Under the pieces are notes generated by a model. That model ran no database searches. It was not told where the DNA came from and saw nothing but the letters and a program-made list of their open reading frames with translations. Of a stretch of 64,000 nt of DNA, positions 16,556 to 25,178 are shown one piece after another; within the stretch, counting starts at the first letter, position 1, and each line of letters starts with the position of its first letter. This DNA is from Hyphomicrobium sulfonivorans (GTDB lineage: Bacteria > Pseudomonadota > Alphaproteobacteria > Rhizobiales > Hyphomicrobiaceae): assembly GCF_013306565.1 (NCBI RefSeq), contig NZ_PZPO01000004.1, positions 620,001-684,000 on the forward strand, in the 5' to 3' direction. A program made the position numbers and the translations under genes.

Positions 16556-17101
16556 TCAGCGTACGGTTATTTCACTTCCCAGAACCAGATTTCGCCCGCG
16601 TTGGCATAGTTCCGCCCACGAAAACCATTCGAGCAGCCACTTGGCCGATGTGCGATAGCCATTCCACAGATCGATGTGATCACCGGTTGGTCGCCCGGCG
16701 TCGCTAGACCGCTTCCAGTAGTCCTGGATGTAGATGATGCCGGTGCGGCCGAAGATGCGCGGATAATAGTCCGCCGCGTCGGTGCCCTTGATGCGCTCGA
16801 CGGGCCCAACACCGGGCAGGTTGGCGCGCGCGATAGCGTTGGCAAGCTGGGTGGCATTGATGAAATGCATCTGCGAGCGCGGGTGCACACCGCAGGCGGC
16901 ACAGCCGCCGATCTGAGCGTCGGTCACGCCGGCACGGCGCAGCGCAACGCCGACGCGGATCGCACACTGGTTGGCAAACACGGGATAGCCCATGGCCACC
17001 TGTTTGCCTTCCATGTTGGTCAGATTCTGCGGCGCGATGCATGGCGCCGTCACCGATTCATTGATCGGATGGCCGCGCCATAGATCGATGAATGTCACCA
17101 C
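16556..17101 (-). CDS. tae4: Type VI secretion amidase effector, Tae4 family
   Basis: Tae4 enzymes are injected by T6SS into rival cells and cut peptidoglycan stem peptides at the D-Glu/meso-DAP bond. The signs are a start reading VTFIDLWRGHP, the nucleophile motif ANQCAIRVGVAL (Cys46 in the 181-residue form) and GDHIDLWNG carrying the catalytic His142. There is no signal peptide, as expected. I chose the GTG at 17101 because a near-perfect GGGGGAGG (17109-17116) stands seven bases before it. The longer form from 17176 adds 25 residues unlike the family. No other T6SS gene is in the window. It sits in an insertion between rarA and the RluA-type gene. Two extra cysteine motifs (GGCAACG) are present. 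Confidence 0.88.
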   Translation of the reverse strand: MVTFIDLWRGHPINESVTAPCIAPQNLTNMEGKQVAMGYPVFANQCAIRVGVALRRAGVTDAQIGGCAACGVHPRSQMHFINATQLANAIARANLPGVGPVERIKGTDAADYYPRIFGRTGIIYIQDYWKRSSDAGRPTGDHIDLWNGYRTSAKWLLEWFSWAELCQRGRNLVLGSEITVR

Positions 17102-17270
17102 GCCACTGCCTCCCCCGGCCTGTTTCCAGGCCCTGTCTCCTAGCCCAGCCACCACTATGTTAGCCGCCCGTGGCAATCTCGTGAACCGCCTGGGAGCGAT
17201 GTGGTGAAGGCGGATCGGCCGTTCGAATACCAGTCAGAACAGCCGAGCAGCACCCCCGAATGCGGCGCGG

Positions 17271-18590
17271 CTATTTTCCCCCACCCCGCTTCTGGCGCAG
17301 ATCGCCCCAGTAGGCCAGCCGCTTGCGGATTTCCCGTTCAAACCCGCGCTCGGGCGGATCGTAATACTGCGGTCGGCGCGCGAACTCGTCGGGGAAATAA
17401 TCCTGCCCCGAAAAGCCATCCTCCGCATCGTGATCGTAGGCATACCCCTCGCCGTAGCCCTGCTGTTCCATCAGCTTGGTTGGCGCGTTGAGAATGTGCT
17501 TGGGCGGGCTGAGCGAGCCGTGCTCCTTGGCGGCACGCATTGCGGCCTTGTAGGCCACATAGGCGCCGTTCGACTTGGGCGCCGTGGCCAGATAGATCGT
17601 CGCCTGTGCCAGCGCCAGCTCACCCTCGGGGCTGCCGAGAAAATCGTACGTGTCCTTGGCCGCCAGCGCCTGCACCACCGCCTGCGGATCGGCGAGGCCG
17701 ATATCTTCCACCGCCATCCGCACCAGCCGGCGCGCGAGAAACAGCCGGTCCTCGCCGCCATCCAGCATGCGGCACAGCCAGTAAAGCGCAGCGTCCGGAT
17801 CGGAACCGCGTACCGACTTATGCAGCGCACTGACAAGGTTGTAATGCCCCTCGCGCGTTTTGTCGTAGAGCGGCGCGCGCTTCTGCACCAGCGTGCTCAG
17901 CGCATTGCGATCCAGCTGCTTCTGGCCGGGCGCGACGGCGGCAAATACCTCATCGGCCAGATTGATGGCGGAGCGGCCGTCGCCATCAGCCATGCCTATC
18001 AGCGCTTCGCGCGCATCGGCGTCCAGCGGCAGCGGACGCTGCTCTTCCTTTTCAGCCCGCTGGAGCAGCGTTTCGATCGCCGCTTCATCAAGACGATTGT
18101 AAACCAGCACCGACGCACGGCTCAGCACGGCACTGTTGAGCTCGAACGAAGGGTTCTCCGTCGTCGCGCCGACAAGCGTGATCGTGCCGTCTTCCATGTA
18201 GGGCAGGAAGCTGTCCTGCTGCGCGCGATTAAAGCGATGGATCTCGTCGATGAACAGCAGCGTGCCCTTGCCGAGCTCGCGCCGCGCTTTCGCGCGATCG
18301 AACGCCTTGCGCAGATCCTGCACGCCGGAAAAGATCGCCGAAAGCTGCTCAAACTCCAGCTGCGTTTCGTGCGCCAGCAGACGCGCGACCGTCGTCTTGC
18401 CGGAACCGGGTGGCCCCCACAGAATGAGGCTCGGCAAGCGGCCGCTCTTCAGCATGCGCGTCAGCGTGCCGTTGGGGCCGACCAGATGATCCTGCCCGAC
18501 AACATCGGCCAGCTTCTTCGGGCGCAGCCGTTCCGGCAGCGGGCTTGGCGCCCCCTTCTCCAGACCGGCCGCTTCAAAAAGGTTGCTCAC
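17271..18590 (-). CDS. rarA: Replication-associated recombination protein A (AAA+ ATPase)
   Basis: 439 residues of the RarA/MgsA/WRNIP1 family, which acts at stalled replication forks and binds SSB and single-strand/double-strand DNA junctions. Walker A GPPGSGKTT is at 59-67 and Walker B LLFIDEIHRF at 111-120; GATTENPSFELN (sensor 1 region) and the C-terminal tetramerisation part with ALYWLCRMLDGGEDRLFLARR are present. It follows the Do-family protease gene with a gap of four bases, so the two are cotranscribed. Confidence 0.95.
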   Translation of the reverse strand: MSNLFEAAGLEKGAPSPLPERLRPKKLADVVGQDHLVGPNGTLTRMLKSGRLPSLILWGPPGSGKTTVARLLAHETQLEFEQLSAIFSGVQDLRKAFDRAKARRELGKGTLLFIDEIHRFNRAQQDSFLPYMEDGTITLVGATTENPSFELNSAVLSRASVLVYNRLDEAAIETLLQRAEKEEQRPLPLDADAREALIGMADGDGRSAINLADEVFAAVAPGQKQLDRNALSTLVQKRAPLYDKTREGHYNLVSALHKSVRGSDPDAALYWLCRMLDGGEDRLFLARRLVRMAVEDIGLADPQAVVQALAAKDTYDFLGSPEGELALAQATIYLATAPKSNGAYVAYKAAMRAAKEHGSLSPPKHILNAPTKLMEQQGYGEGYAYDHDAEDGFSGQDYFPDEFARRPQYYDPPERGFEREIRKRLAYWGDLRQKRGGGK

Positions 18591-18594
18591 CTTT

Positions 18595-20112
18595 CTATCC
18601 TGCCATTTGCAGTTTCATCAGGCGTCCACCGCGCTTGACCGTGACGCGCCATATGCGCTGCCGGTTTCGCGTCAGTTCGTCAAGCATGATGACGTCGGTG
18701 ATGCGCTGGTCGCCGATCTCGACGATGATGTCGCCCGGCTGAAAATCGAGCCGCGCAGCGACACCGCCGGAGCGCACCGCGACGATCACAACGCCATCGG
18801 TGTCATCGAGATTGAACTCATCCGCCACGCTCGGAAGGATGTTCGAGACGCGCGCGCCATCGAACGGATGATTGCCGGACAGATTGCGCACGTCATCCTT
18901 GCCGGGCTTGGGCGCGGGCAGCAGCGCGATGTTGTGCGTCAACCGCTTGCCGTTGCGGATCACCTCAAGGTTCGCACTGTTGCCGACGCCACGGGTCGTA
19001 AGGCGATACAGTACCGAGTGCGCATCGGCGACGTCGAATTCATCGACCTTGACGATCACATCGCCCAGTTGAACGCCTGCCTTCGTGGCAGGGCTTTTAT
19101 CCGTCAGCCGCACCACAACGGCGCCCGCAACACGCTCCAGCCCCAACGTCGCCGCCATTTCACGGCTTACCGTTTCAAGCTGTGCGCCGAGCCAGGGGCG
19201 CTCGATCTTGCGACCGGCCACAGCGTTGTCAGCGTAGAAGCGCACGAGGTTCGACGGGATCGCAAAGCCGATGCCAACCGAGCCGCCGGTCTTCGAAAAG
19301 ATCATCGTGTTGATGCCGGCAAGCCGGCCGTCCATGTCGACCAGCGCGCCACCCGAATTGCCGGGGTTGATCGCGGCATCGGTCTGCAGAAACACCTGCG
19401 TATCTGACTGCGCCATCTCCGTGCGCGCCAGCGCCGAAATGATGCCGCTGGTTACGGTCTGGCCAACGCCGAACGGATTGCCGATGGCAAGCACCATGTC
19501 GCCGACCTCAAGCGCATCGCTGTCGGCAAACTCAAGAAAGGGGAAATCATCGCCGCCCTTTTCGATCTTCAGCACGGCAAGATCGGTGCGATCATCCTGA
19601 GACACGATGCGCGCGTCGAACTCGCGCTTGTCGGAAAGCGCGACGCGGATCTGCGTATCAGTGCCGCCACGCACAACGTGCGTGTTGGTGACGATGACGC
19701 CATCCGGGCTGATGATAACGCCGGAGCCAAGCGATGACTGCACGCGTTCCTGCGGCAGGCCGAAGCCGCCGCGGCCGCCGAAGAAGCGCTGGAAGAACGG
19801 ATCGTTGGCGAAAGGCGATGCCGCCGTGCGCACCTTGGAGCGCACATAGACGTTCACCACCGCAGGCGCGGCCTTCTTCACCACCGGCGAGAACGAATAC
19901 TGCATCAACGCCTGCGAAGGCGGCGGCACGCGCCGGTCCTGCGCCTCGGCGAACAGGGATGTGCCCCAAACGGCTGTTGCGACCAGGCCGATGCCGGCGA
20001 ATGTCACCGCCGCGGCCTTCATGCTTGCCGCCATGCGGTTGCCGATGCGGCTCGAAAACGTTGGTGTCGTATCACTGCTCATGCGGTCAATGTCGTTCCG
20101 GTTGTCATTCAT
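18595..20112 (-). CDS. Do-family periplasmic serine protease (DegP/DegQ type)
   Basis: An ATP-independent envelope protease and chaperone. A short cytoplasmic N-terminus leads to a hydrophobic segment (AAAVTFAGIGLVATAVWGTSLFA) that is a signal sequence or signal anchor. The trypsin-like domain has the triad His in VTNTHVVRGG, Asp in DDRTDLAVLKIE and Ser in NPGNSGGALVD. Two PDZ domains follow (starting near RPWLGAQLETVS and near NLSGNHPFDGARVSNI). The start is uncertain: the frame extends to a GTG at 20181, with ATGs at 20160, 20112 and 20082, none with a clear ribosome binding site; I take 20112. First gene of a pair with rarA. Confidence 0.92.
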   Translation of the reverse strand: MNDNRNDIDRMSSDTTPTFSSRIGNRMAASMKAAAVTFAGIGLVATAVWGTSLFAEAQDRRVPPPSQALMQYSFSPVVKKAAPAVVNVYVRSKVRTAASPFANDPFFQRFFGGRGGFGLPQERVQSSLGSGVIISPDGVIVTNTHVVRGGTDTQIRVALSDKREFDARIVSQDDRTDLAVLKIEKGGDDFPFLEFADSDALEVGDMVLAIGNPFGVGQTVTSGIISALARTEMAQSDTQVFLQTDAAINPGNSGGALVDMDGRLAGINTMIFSKTGGSVGIGFAIPSNLVRFYADNAVAGRKIERPWLGAQLETVSREMAATLGLERVAGAVVVRLTDKSPATKAGVQLGDVIVKVDEFDVADAHSVLYRLTTRGVGNSANLEVIRNGKRLTHNIALLPAPKPGKDDVRNLSGNHPFDGARVSNILPSVADEFNLDDTDGVVIVAVRSGGVAARLDFQPGDIIVEIGDQRITDVIMLDELTRNRQRIWRVTVKRGGRLMKLQMAG

Positions 20113-20259
20113 CTGGAGCACGCCAGCGCGCGGCCTCACTTCTGAGCGAAGCAATAGCATAGCGGCCTGATTTCGTGGCACCCCCGTGGCGGGATGCCCG
20201 GCATATGGCGTCTGAATGTCAGAAAATCAGCAACCGCGCGCCATTTTGCCCGCAAAATC

Positions 20260-20277
20260 GGATGCAGCAGCGCATCC
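20260..20277 (-). terminator. Candidate terminator after the SDR gene
   Basis: GGATGC (20260-20265) and GCATCC (20272-20277) form a 6-bp stem; on the minus strand it is followed by GATTTTGC. It lies 58 bases beyond the stop of the SDR gene. The stem is short, so this is tentative. Confidence 0.4.
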
Positions 20278-20334
20278 CGCAGTGCGATTGCCGCCGATTA
20301 ACTAGATAGCCGTGGGCAGCCGATGGCCCCGCGC

Positions 20335-21363
20335 TCAGATAATGCCCAGCTTACGCAGGCTTTCCGATGCGGCCACCGTTGCCTCTTCGGCGGACCGGAA
20401 CGACTGCCCCAGCAGTTCCTTCGCCTTGGCGTTGCTGACCGGGCGCGGGAAACCAAGCTCCGGCTTAACCGCATTCAGGCGACGATCAACGAACGCCAGC
20501 ACCCGCACAAGCCCATCCGGCATTTCTCCGCGCGGCATCTTGCGGGCAATGTCGGGCAGCGTTTTGCCGATGATTTGACCAAGCTCGTAGAGACGCAGAA
20601 AGCCGTTGGCGGACAGGAAGCGCTGCCCCTTCGCCTGCTCGTGCGTCATCGCCAGCGCGTGCGTCGCGGCAACATCGCGCACATCGCTGACCGGGAAGCC
20701 AACTTTCGGCGCGACGGGATAAGCGCCTTTGCCCATCAGCCGAACCACTTCGTGCGATGTTGAAAGATCACCATCCGGTGCCGGGCCGAGCACGAAGCCA
20801 GGATTGACGACGGCCAATTCTGGCGCGCCCGGTGTTGCATTGACAAAATCCCACGCGGCGCGCTCTGCCAGCGTCTTCGACATGACGTACGGCGTTACGT
20901 CCGGACGCTCGGGATTACTCCAGTCGTTTTCGTCGAACACGTGCCCCGCCGGCGCTTCAGGCCACGGCAGCGAAACGGCAACGATGGATGACGTCAGCAC
21001 AACGCGTGCAACGCCGCTGCGGTGCGCCGCCTTGAGCACACGCAGCGTGCCCTCACGCGCGGGGCGGATCACTTCATCCGCGTTGCGCGGATTTTTCAGC
21101 GGAAACGGCGACGCAACGTGCTGCACAAAACGGCAGCCAGCCGTTGCCGCATCCCATCCGTTGTCGGACAGAAGATCGGCCTCGACAAATTCCACTGCTG
21201 TCGGATCAGCGCCCGCGCTTTCGATCCCGCGCCGGGTTGCTTCTACCCGCGCCTTATTGCGGACGGTCGCGCGCACGTCGTAGCCCTGACGGATAAGCTC
21301 CGCGATGCAGAACTTGGCGACGAGACCCGATGCCCCGGTAACGAGCACCTTCTGCTTGGACAT
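20335..21363 (-). CDS. Extended SDR-family NAD(P)-dependent reductase (dihydroflavonol-4-reductase-like)
   Basis: 342 residues. The N-terminal nucleotide-binding loop VTGASGLVAKFC (8-19) and the active-site YVMSKTLAE (Tyr and Lys three apart) define an extended short-chain dehydrogenase. The Arg-rich segment after strand 2 (ATVRNKARVEATRRG) suggests NADPH. Such enzymes reduce aldehydes and ketones or act as epimerases; the substrate is unknown here. It precedes the AraC-type gene's end on the same strand with a 206-base gap that contains a dispersed palindrome, so they are likely separate transcripts. Confidence 0.88.
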   Translation of the reverse strand: MSKQKVLVTGASGLVAKFCIAELIRQGYDVRATVRNKARVEATRRGIESAGADPTAVEFVEADLLSDNGWDAATAGCRFVQHVASPFPLKNPRNADEVIRPAREGTLRVLKAAHRSGVARVVLTSSIVAVSLPWPEAPAGHVFDENDWSNPERPDVTPYVMSKTLAERAAWDFVNATPGAPELAVVNPGFVLGPAPDGDLSTSHEVVRLMGKGAYPVAPKVGFPVSDVRDVAATHALAMTHEQAKGQRFLSANGFLRLYELGQIIGKTLPDIARKMPRGEMPDGLVRVLAFVDRRLNAVKPELGFPRPVSNAKAKELLGQSFRSAEEATVAASESLRKLGII

Positions 21364-21401
21364 TGGCTTTCAGCCCTTCCGCTCATGGCTTGCATCGAAT
21401 G

Positions 21402-21509
21402 CGCTAGAGCCTGTCAGCGGTTTGTTGAATCGCGGAAAGACTCTAGCCGGTTGTTTTGTCGTGCTGCTTGCCGGAAAACCGGTGCCCACTTTTCCGGAAG
21501 CACTCTAGG
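21402..21509. repeat. Hyphomicrobiales-type intergenic palindrome
   Basis: The core CCGGAAAA (21471-21478) and TTTTCCGG (21490-21497) are perfect 8-base arms around CCGGTGCCCAC, with outer arms GTGCT (21461-21465) and AGCAC (21499-21503). CTAGAGC (21404-21410) and two CTCTAG copies flank and divide the block. I recall near-identical blocks (GGAAAACCGGTNCCCACTTTTCC beside CTAGAGC) as very common in intergenic DNA of Bradyrhizobium and relatives. I did not find a second copy in this window. Confidence 0.65.
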
Positions 21510-21569
21510 GGCGCCCGCAGGCATTTCATCATCCAGCTGATTTACAGGAGTGCGCACCATAGCCAAGGC

Positions 21570-22577
21570 TCAATTGAGGCGCTGCCGATAAACCCGCGGC
21601 GCCATCCCGGTCCAGCGATGGAACGCGCGGCTGAAATGCGCCGCATCCCGATATCCCAGCTCGAACCCGATGGCCGTAATGCTGCGCTCGCTATCTTCCA
21701 GATAGCGAACCGCGCGCCGCAACAGGGCATCGTCGACGATGCGGCTGAAGGAAGTTCCGTTCTGAGCCAGCAGCCGTTGCAGCGTACGGCGCGTCGTCCC
21801 CAGTTTCGCGGCCACCCAGTCGATGCGCGGATAGCCATCATGCAATGCCAGATCGGTGACGGCGCCAATCATGGCCAGGGCGTCGCGTTGGCCCGGCACC
21901 GTTGGCTCAAGCGCTGACGGCGCAATGATCGCTGGCAGCGAGCCGGAAGGATTGACGCTATCGAGCAAGCAGACGTCGAACGTTATCGACGTCGCCGCTG
22001 CGCCGTGGCCGATGTTGCACCGGAAGATGTCCTCAAGCTCCGCGTGCGGTGTTCCACGGGGCAGCGCCGTCACCAGTGTATCGGGTCGCCAAGCGCATCC
22101 GGCATAGCTGCGGATGGTATCGATCATGTAGCTGACGCCCAGCAGCTCATTATGATGCCGTCCGATGCTTTCGGGATCGGTGAATTCAATCGTCCAGCAC
22201 ACGCGGCCTTCCTGAACCGCGAACGTAAGCTCGGTCGATGTCTGCAGCATTGTGGCGAGGCCGGCATGGGCGCGCGCTATGGCATCGCGCAGCGTCGGCG
22301 CCCCGCATACCCAGGCGCCAAAGCCGCTGAGCTGGCGCGATCGCACAACCTGCCCCAGCCGGGCGCCGAAAAATTCATCCCCTGTGGCCCGCGCCGCCCG
22401 CTCCAGCAGGCGGAACTGCTCGCGTAGTGGCACCAGCGTTTCGGGCTGCTCCAGCAGTGTCATCGGCAAATCGACGTCGCTCAGCACCCGTTCGATCGAA
22501 GCGCCATTCTGGCCCATGAACTCAGCGATGGGGCCAAGCGAACTGGCGCGGGTGAAGCCAGAAAGTCGGGGTGCCAT
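21570..22577 (-). CDS. AraC family transcriptional regulator
   Basis: 335 residues from ATG 22577 (MAPRLSGFTRASSLGP); the frame extends 23 codons upstream but those residues look non-coding. The N-terminal part (about 20-190) is the arabinose-binding-like domain of the OruR/ArgR-type AraC regulators. The C-terminal 100 residues hold two helix-turn-helix motifs (RIDWVAAKLGTTRRTLQRLL and ITAIGFELGYRDAAHFSRAF followed by TGMAPRVYR). It is divergent from the cupin gene at 22718, with 140 bases between, so the cupin gene is its most likely target. Confidence 0.92.
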   Translation of the reverse strand: MAPRLSGFTRASSLGPIAEFMGQNGASIERVLSDVDLPMTLLEQPETLVPLREQFRLLERAARATGDEFFGARLGQVVRSRQLSGFGAWVCGAPTLRDAIARAHAGLATMLQTSTELTFAVQEGRVCWTIEFTDPESIGRHHNELLGVSYMIDTIRSYAGCAWRPDTLVTALPRGTPHAELEDIFRCNIGHGAAATSITFDVCLLDSVNPSGSLPAIIAPSALEPTVPGQRDALAMIGAVTDLALHDGYPRIDWVAAKLGTTRRTLQRLLAQNGTSFSRIVDDALLRRAVRYLEDSERSITAIGFELGYRDAAHFSRAFHRWTGMAPRVYRQRLN

Positions 22578-22717
22578 GGCAATTCCCAGTCGGTATGCCC
22601 AATGAAGATCCTGGCGCAAAATGGCAAGCGGCCGCAGGCGCAACAAGTCACGTTGGTGTTAGGCCCGTCCACCGAGACCCGGGTAATTAGTCCAATGAGA
22701 AAAACGCGAGGAACGCC

Positions 22718-23164
22718 ATGAGCATCCCCTTCGATCAAAGCAACATCCGCTGGAACACGCTGGAAGGCCTGGATCACGTCCACTTCCACGTCTGCGCCGT
22801 CGATGAGGAAAAGCGTATCGTCGACATTTTGTTCAAGTTCGACGCCAACTCAAAGATCGCGCTGCACCGCCACCGCTGCGATTACGTGACCGTGGTGCTG
22901 CAGGGCGAACTGCGCATCTACCGCGCCAATGGCGAGCTGAAGGAAGTGCGTCCGGTCGGCAGCTATGTATCGACGCCAGGCGATGGCGAGGCGCACACCG
23001 AAGGCGGCGGCGATGTGGACGTGATCGCGTTCTTCTCGAACCGCAATGTGACCGGCAACGTTTATGACATCCTCGACCCGGACCTCAACGTCGTTGCCCA
23101 GTTCGGTATTCCCGAGTTCAAGGCGCTGATGGAAGCGCAGGGCCCCGCTGTTAAAGCGGCCTGA
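22718..23164 (+). CDS. Cupin-domain protein
   Basis: 148 residues with a single cupin fold. The first metal motif HRHRCDYVTVVLQGEL (about 47-62) has His residues and Glu in cupin positions. The second motif region is GDGEAHTEGGGDVDVIAFF. The double-stranded beta-helix pattern runs from about residue 25 to 115. Single-domain cupins can be dioxygenases, isomerases or ligand-binding proteins; I cannot assign a reaction. A good ribosome binding site (GAGGA) precedes the ATG. It is divergent from an AraC regulator, and its stop is followed by a T-run and then copy 2 of the structured repeat. Confidence 0.85.
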   Translation: MSIPFDQSNIRWNTLEGLDHVHFHVCAVDEEKRIVDILFKFDANSKIALHRHRCDYVTVVLQGELRIYRANGELKEVRPVGSYVSTPGDGEAHTEGGGDVDVIAFFSNRNVTGNVYDILDPDLNVVAQFGIPEFKALMEAQGPAVKAA

Positions 23165-23172
23165 CTTTTTTT

Positions 23173-23213
23173 GCCCTCGGCGACACCCCACCGGGGTGCC
23201 GGCCGCCGTGGGC
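23173..23213 (+). repeat. 41-base structured palindromic repeat, copy 2
   Basis: Outer arms GCCCTCGGCG (23173-23182) and CGCCGTGGGC (23204-23213) pair over 10 positions with one T-T mismatch. A23183 is unpaired on the left and CCGGC (23199-23203) on the right. The inner arms CACCCC (23184-23189) and GGGGTG (23193-23198) close an ACC loop. Compared with copy 1 at 8950-8990, stem lengths, bulges and loop size are the same, and the second inner pair has changed from T-A to A-T. It starts eight bases after the cupin gene's stop and is preceded by seven T residues. Confidence 0.65.
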
Positions 23214-23506
23214 CTGAGAGTACCTGTGCCGGTAGACGCATTTCCACCGCACTGCGGCTCCGCTAGCGGAGCCGGCCGTCGAGGGCGTTAGAACCGTCGC
23301 TGGCACGGCTATATTCTTACCGCCACCGACACCCAATCCGGGAGCACCCGCTGGCGATTTCGCCGGCGCATCCGCTGCACGGAGCCGCCGGGGCATTCGG
23401 CTTCTATCAAGTATCGAATGCGCTGGCCCCGCTCCGCGCTCTGCGATGCAAGCCGCTACACATCGGAAATTCCTCACCGCGCGAAGCGGCGCGCCGCCCA
23501 AGAAAA
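23214..23506. other. Gene-free stretch between the cupin gene and the rplQ terminator
   Basis: I see no gene here. It contains a perfect 18-base palindrome GGCTCCGCTAGCGGAGCC (23256-23273) followed by GGCCGTCGAGGG. This resembles the inner hairpin plus CCGGC bulge of the structured repeat, but the outer arms do not pair, so it may be a degenerate third copy or an unrelated hairpin. Confidence 0.5.
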
Positions 23507-23532
23507 AAGGCCGACGCGGTAGCGTCGGCCTT
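23507..23532 (-). terminator. Intrinsic terminator of the ribosomal (alpha) operon
   Basis: AAGGCCGACGC (23507-23517) and GCGTCGGCCTT (23522-23532) form a perfect 11-bp stem with a 4-base loop. On the minus strand it is followed by a T-run (TTTTTTCTT). It lies 52 bases after the rplQ stop. Confidence 0.9.
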
Positions 23533-23583
23533 AGTCTTTTCAGGCAACCAATCCGCGAACATCATTCGCGGCGGCGCTAATTC

Positions 23584-24009
23584 TCAGCTTTCAGCCGCAG
23601 CGGCGAGCTGCGCTTCATGGCGTGCACGATCTTCCTTGCCCTTGGCCGACTCGTCACGGTCAACGAGCTCGATAACGGCGCGCGGGGCGCTGTCGCCATA
23701 GCGGAAACCGGCCTTCAGCACGCGCGAATAACCGCCAGCGCGGTCCTTGTAGCGCACGGCCAGCACGTCAAACAGCTTCTTGACCATATCGTCGTCGCGA
23801 AGACGCGCAGCGGCAAGGCGGCGCGAGTTCAGGTCACCGCGCTTAGCCAGCGTGATGTACTTGTCGACGATACGCTTCAGATCCTTCGCCTTCGGCAGCG
23901 TGGTGACGATCTGCTCGTGACGGATCAGCGAAGCGGCCATGTTGGAAAACATCGCCTGGCGGTGGCTGCTGTCGCGACTAAACCGGCGACCCAGTTTCTT
24001 GTGTCTCAT
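23584..24009 (-). CDS. rplQ: Ribosomal protein L17
   Basis: 141 residues. It binds 23S rRNA at the bottom of the large subunit near the exit tunnel. The N-terminus [20 protein letters not shown] is the family hallmark, followed by [19 protein letters not shown] and [26 protein letters not shown]. The last 20 residues are an extra charged, Ala-rich tail usual in alphaproteobacteria. Last gene of the cluster, 146 bases after rpoA. Confidence 0.97.
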   Translation of the reverse strand: MRHKKLGRRFSRDSSHRQAMFSNMAASLIRHEQIVTTLPKAKDLKRIVDKYITLAKRGDLNSRRLAAARLRDDDMVKKLFDVLAVRYKDRAGGYSRVLKAGFRYGDSAPRAVIELVDRDESAKGKEDRARHEAQLAAAAES

Positions 24010-24155
24010 ATCAAAGTTCCCTTAGGTTGTTTAACGGGGAGGTTCTACGGCCTCACCTCGCTAGGCTTGATCGTGGTCCCGGCGTCGTAGCCTCAAGGGC
24101 TACCCGCCGGAATTCGCACGTCGTGTTGTAGTGTCTCGTGTCTTAGGGGCTGGCC

Positions 24156-25178
24156 TCAGTACTGATCTTCGAAGCGCTTGGCCAGCTCTTCGATGTTGTC
24201 CGGCGGCCAGTTCGGTACTTCCATACCGAGGTGCAGACCCATCGAGGCCAGCACTTCCTTGATCTCGTTGAGCGACTTGCGACCGAAGTTCGGCGTGCGC
24301 AGCATCTCGGCTTCGGTCTTCTGGATCAGGTCGCCGATGTAAACGATGTTGTCGTTCTTCAGGCAGTTCGCAGAGCGAACCGACAGCTCGAGCTCATCGA
24401 CCTTCTTGAGCAGCGCGGCGTTGAACGCCAGCTCCGGATGGCGCGTCTCTTCAACGGCCTTCTTCGGCTCTTCGAAGTTGATGAAGACAGCCAGCTGATC
24501 CTGCAGAATGCGAGCCGCGAGAGCGATCGCATCCTCAGGCGTCACCGAGCCATCGGTCTCAACCGTCATCGTCAGCTTGTCATAGTCGAGAATCTGGCCC
24601 TCACGGGTGTTCTCAACCTTGTAGGAAACCTTCTTCACCGGGCTGTAGAGGCTGTCGACCGGGATAAGACCGATCGGCGCATCTTCCGGACGGTTGCGGT
24701 CGGCCGCAACGTAGCCCTTGCCCATGTCAGCGGTGAATTCCATCCGGATCGCAGCGCCCTGATCGAGCGTGCAGATGACGTGCTCCGGATTGAGGATTTC
24801 AACGTCGGGGCCTGCCTCGATGTCCTTCGCCAGGACCGGGCCGCCGCCTTCTTTCTTCAGGATCAGCCGCTTCACGCCTTCGGAGTGAATGCGCAGAGCA
24901 ACTTCCTTGATGTTGAGGATGATGTTGGTGACATCCTCACGTACCGACGGGATAGAAGAGAATTCATGCAGAACGCCGTCGATCTGAACGGTCTTGATCG
25001 CAGCGCCCTGAAGGGACGACAGCAACACGCGACGCAGGGCATTGCCCAGCGTCATACCGAAGCCACGCTCCAGCGGCTCAGCGACGACAGTCGCGATCCG
25101 GCTGCTATCGCGACCTGAGGCCACGTCGAGCTTGTTCGGCTTGATCAGATCTTGCCAGTTCTTTTGCAGGACATTCAC
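24156..25178 (-). CDS. rpoA: RNA polymerase alpha subunit
   Basis: 340 residues from GTG 25178 ([19 protein letters not shown]). The adjacent GTG at 25181 is the alternative, and GCGAGG stands upstream. A longer reading to 25247 adds residues foreign to the family. The N-terminal dimerisation domain ([26 protein letters not shown]) is followed by a linker and the C-terminal domain ([22 protein letters not shown], then [27 protein letters not shown]) that contacts UP elements and activators. It follows rpsK by 143 bases. Confidence 0.97.
   Translation of the reverse strand: MNVLQKNWQDLIKPNKLDVASGRDSSRIATVVAEPLERGFGMTLGNALRRVLLSSLQGAAIKTVQIDGVLHEFSSIPSVREDVTNIILNIKEVALRIHSEGVKRLILKKEGGGPVLAKDIEAGPDVEILNPEHVICTLDQGAAIRMEFTADMGKGYVAADRNRPEDAPIGLIPVDSLYSPVKKVSYKVENTREGQILDYDKLTMTVETDGSVTPEDAIALAARILQDQLAVFINFEEPKKAVEETRHPELAFNAALLKKVDELELSVRSANCLKNDNIVYIGDLIQKTEAEMLRTPNFGRKSLNEIKEVLASMGLHLGMEVPNWPPDNIEELAKRFEDQY

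Noticed and set aside
17102-17176. Longer N-terminus for the Tae4 gene
   Set aside because: The extra 25 residues do not resemble the family, and a near-perfect ribosome binding site stands seven bases before the GTG at 17101.
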